The notes beneath the pieces were generated by a model that was given only the letters and a program-made list of their open reading frames with translations, was not told the DNA's origin and ran no database searches. A program made the position numbers and the translations under genes. From an uncultured Armatimonadota bacterium (GTDB lineage Bacteria; Armatimonadota; Fimbriimonadia; Fimbriimonadales; Fimbriimonadaceae), in assembly GCA_946478935.1 (NCBI GenBank), contig CAMLEL010000092.1:1-8071 (forward strand): a DNA stretch of 8,071 bases, in the 5' to 3' direction. Each line of letters opens with the position of its first letter. Position 1 is the stretch's first letter. This document shows positions 8,064 to 8,071 of the stretch, piece after piece.

Positions 8064-8071
8064 TGTTCATG

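Overview
The window holds five complete or nearly complete protein genes, one tRNA gene and two partial genes cut by or broken near the ends. The best guess for the source is Armatimonadota (Fimbriimonadia-like), with Planctomycetota as the alternative. Three things point there: a DUF1553/DUF1501 gene pair, a secreted protein carrying the 'SNLKQLGLAM..Y..DYDD...DGH.KYV' signature seen in the many pilin-like proteins of these phyla, and a cytosolic DUF2993 protein. This is inference from protein style, not from a marker gene.

Left part (1-1452, minus strand): a membrane-bound diguanylate cyclase. It has about ten predicted membrane spans, a coiled-coil linker and a GGDEF domain that the window edge cuts just after the GGEEF motif. 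It is transcribed away from a head-to-head neighbour, with about 100 bp between them.

Middle (1557-3257, plus strand): a DUF2993 lipid-binding-like protein, then a secreted protein ending in a pseudopilin-like module, then tRNA-Leu(UAG) with an encoded CCA. A GNRA-loop hairpin covers the stop codon of the secreted protein, 17 nt before the tRNA. The three may share a transcript.

Right part (8063-3270, minus strand): a tight run reading DUF1553 tail, DUF1501 (Tat-exported, alkaline-phosphatase-like fold), then a 1020-residue secreted protein with eleven Asp-box (BNR) repeats in sortilin/VPS10-like propellers. DUF1553 and DUF1501 are 2 nt apart. The propeller gene follows after 31 nt and starts with GTG behind a small hairpin. 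It converges on the tRNA, leaving only 12 nt between the two. The likely common theme is export and work on extracellular or periplasmic polymers, but no substrate can be read from the sequence. The DUF1553 tail has an in-frame stop just upstream of it at the window edge, so that gene is either frameshifted or mis-sequenced there.

No mobile element, CRISPR array or clearly novel defence or biosynthetic system was found. The most unusual items are the pilin-type module on a soluble secreted protein, the broken DUF1553 end, and the hairpins at gene junctions.
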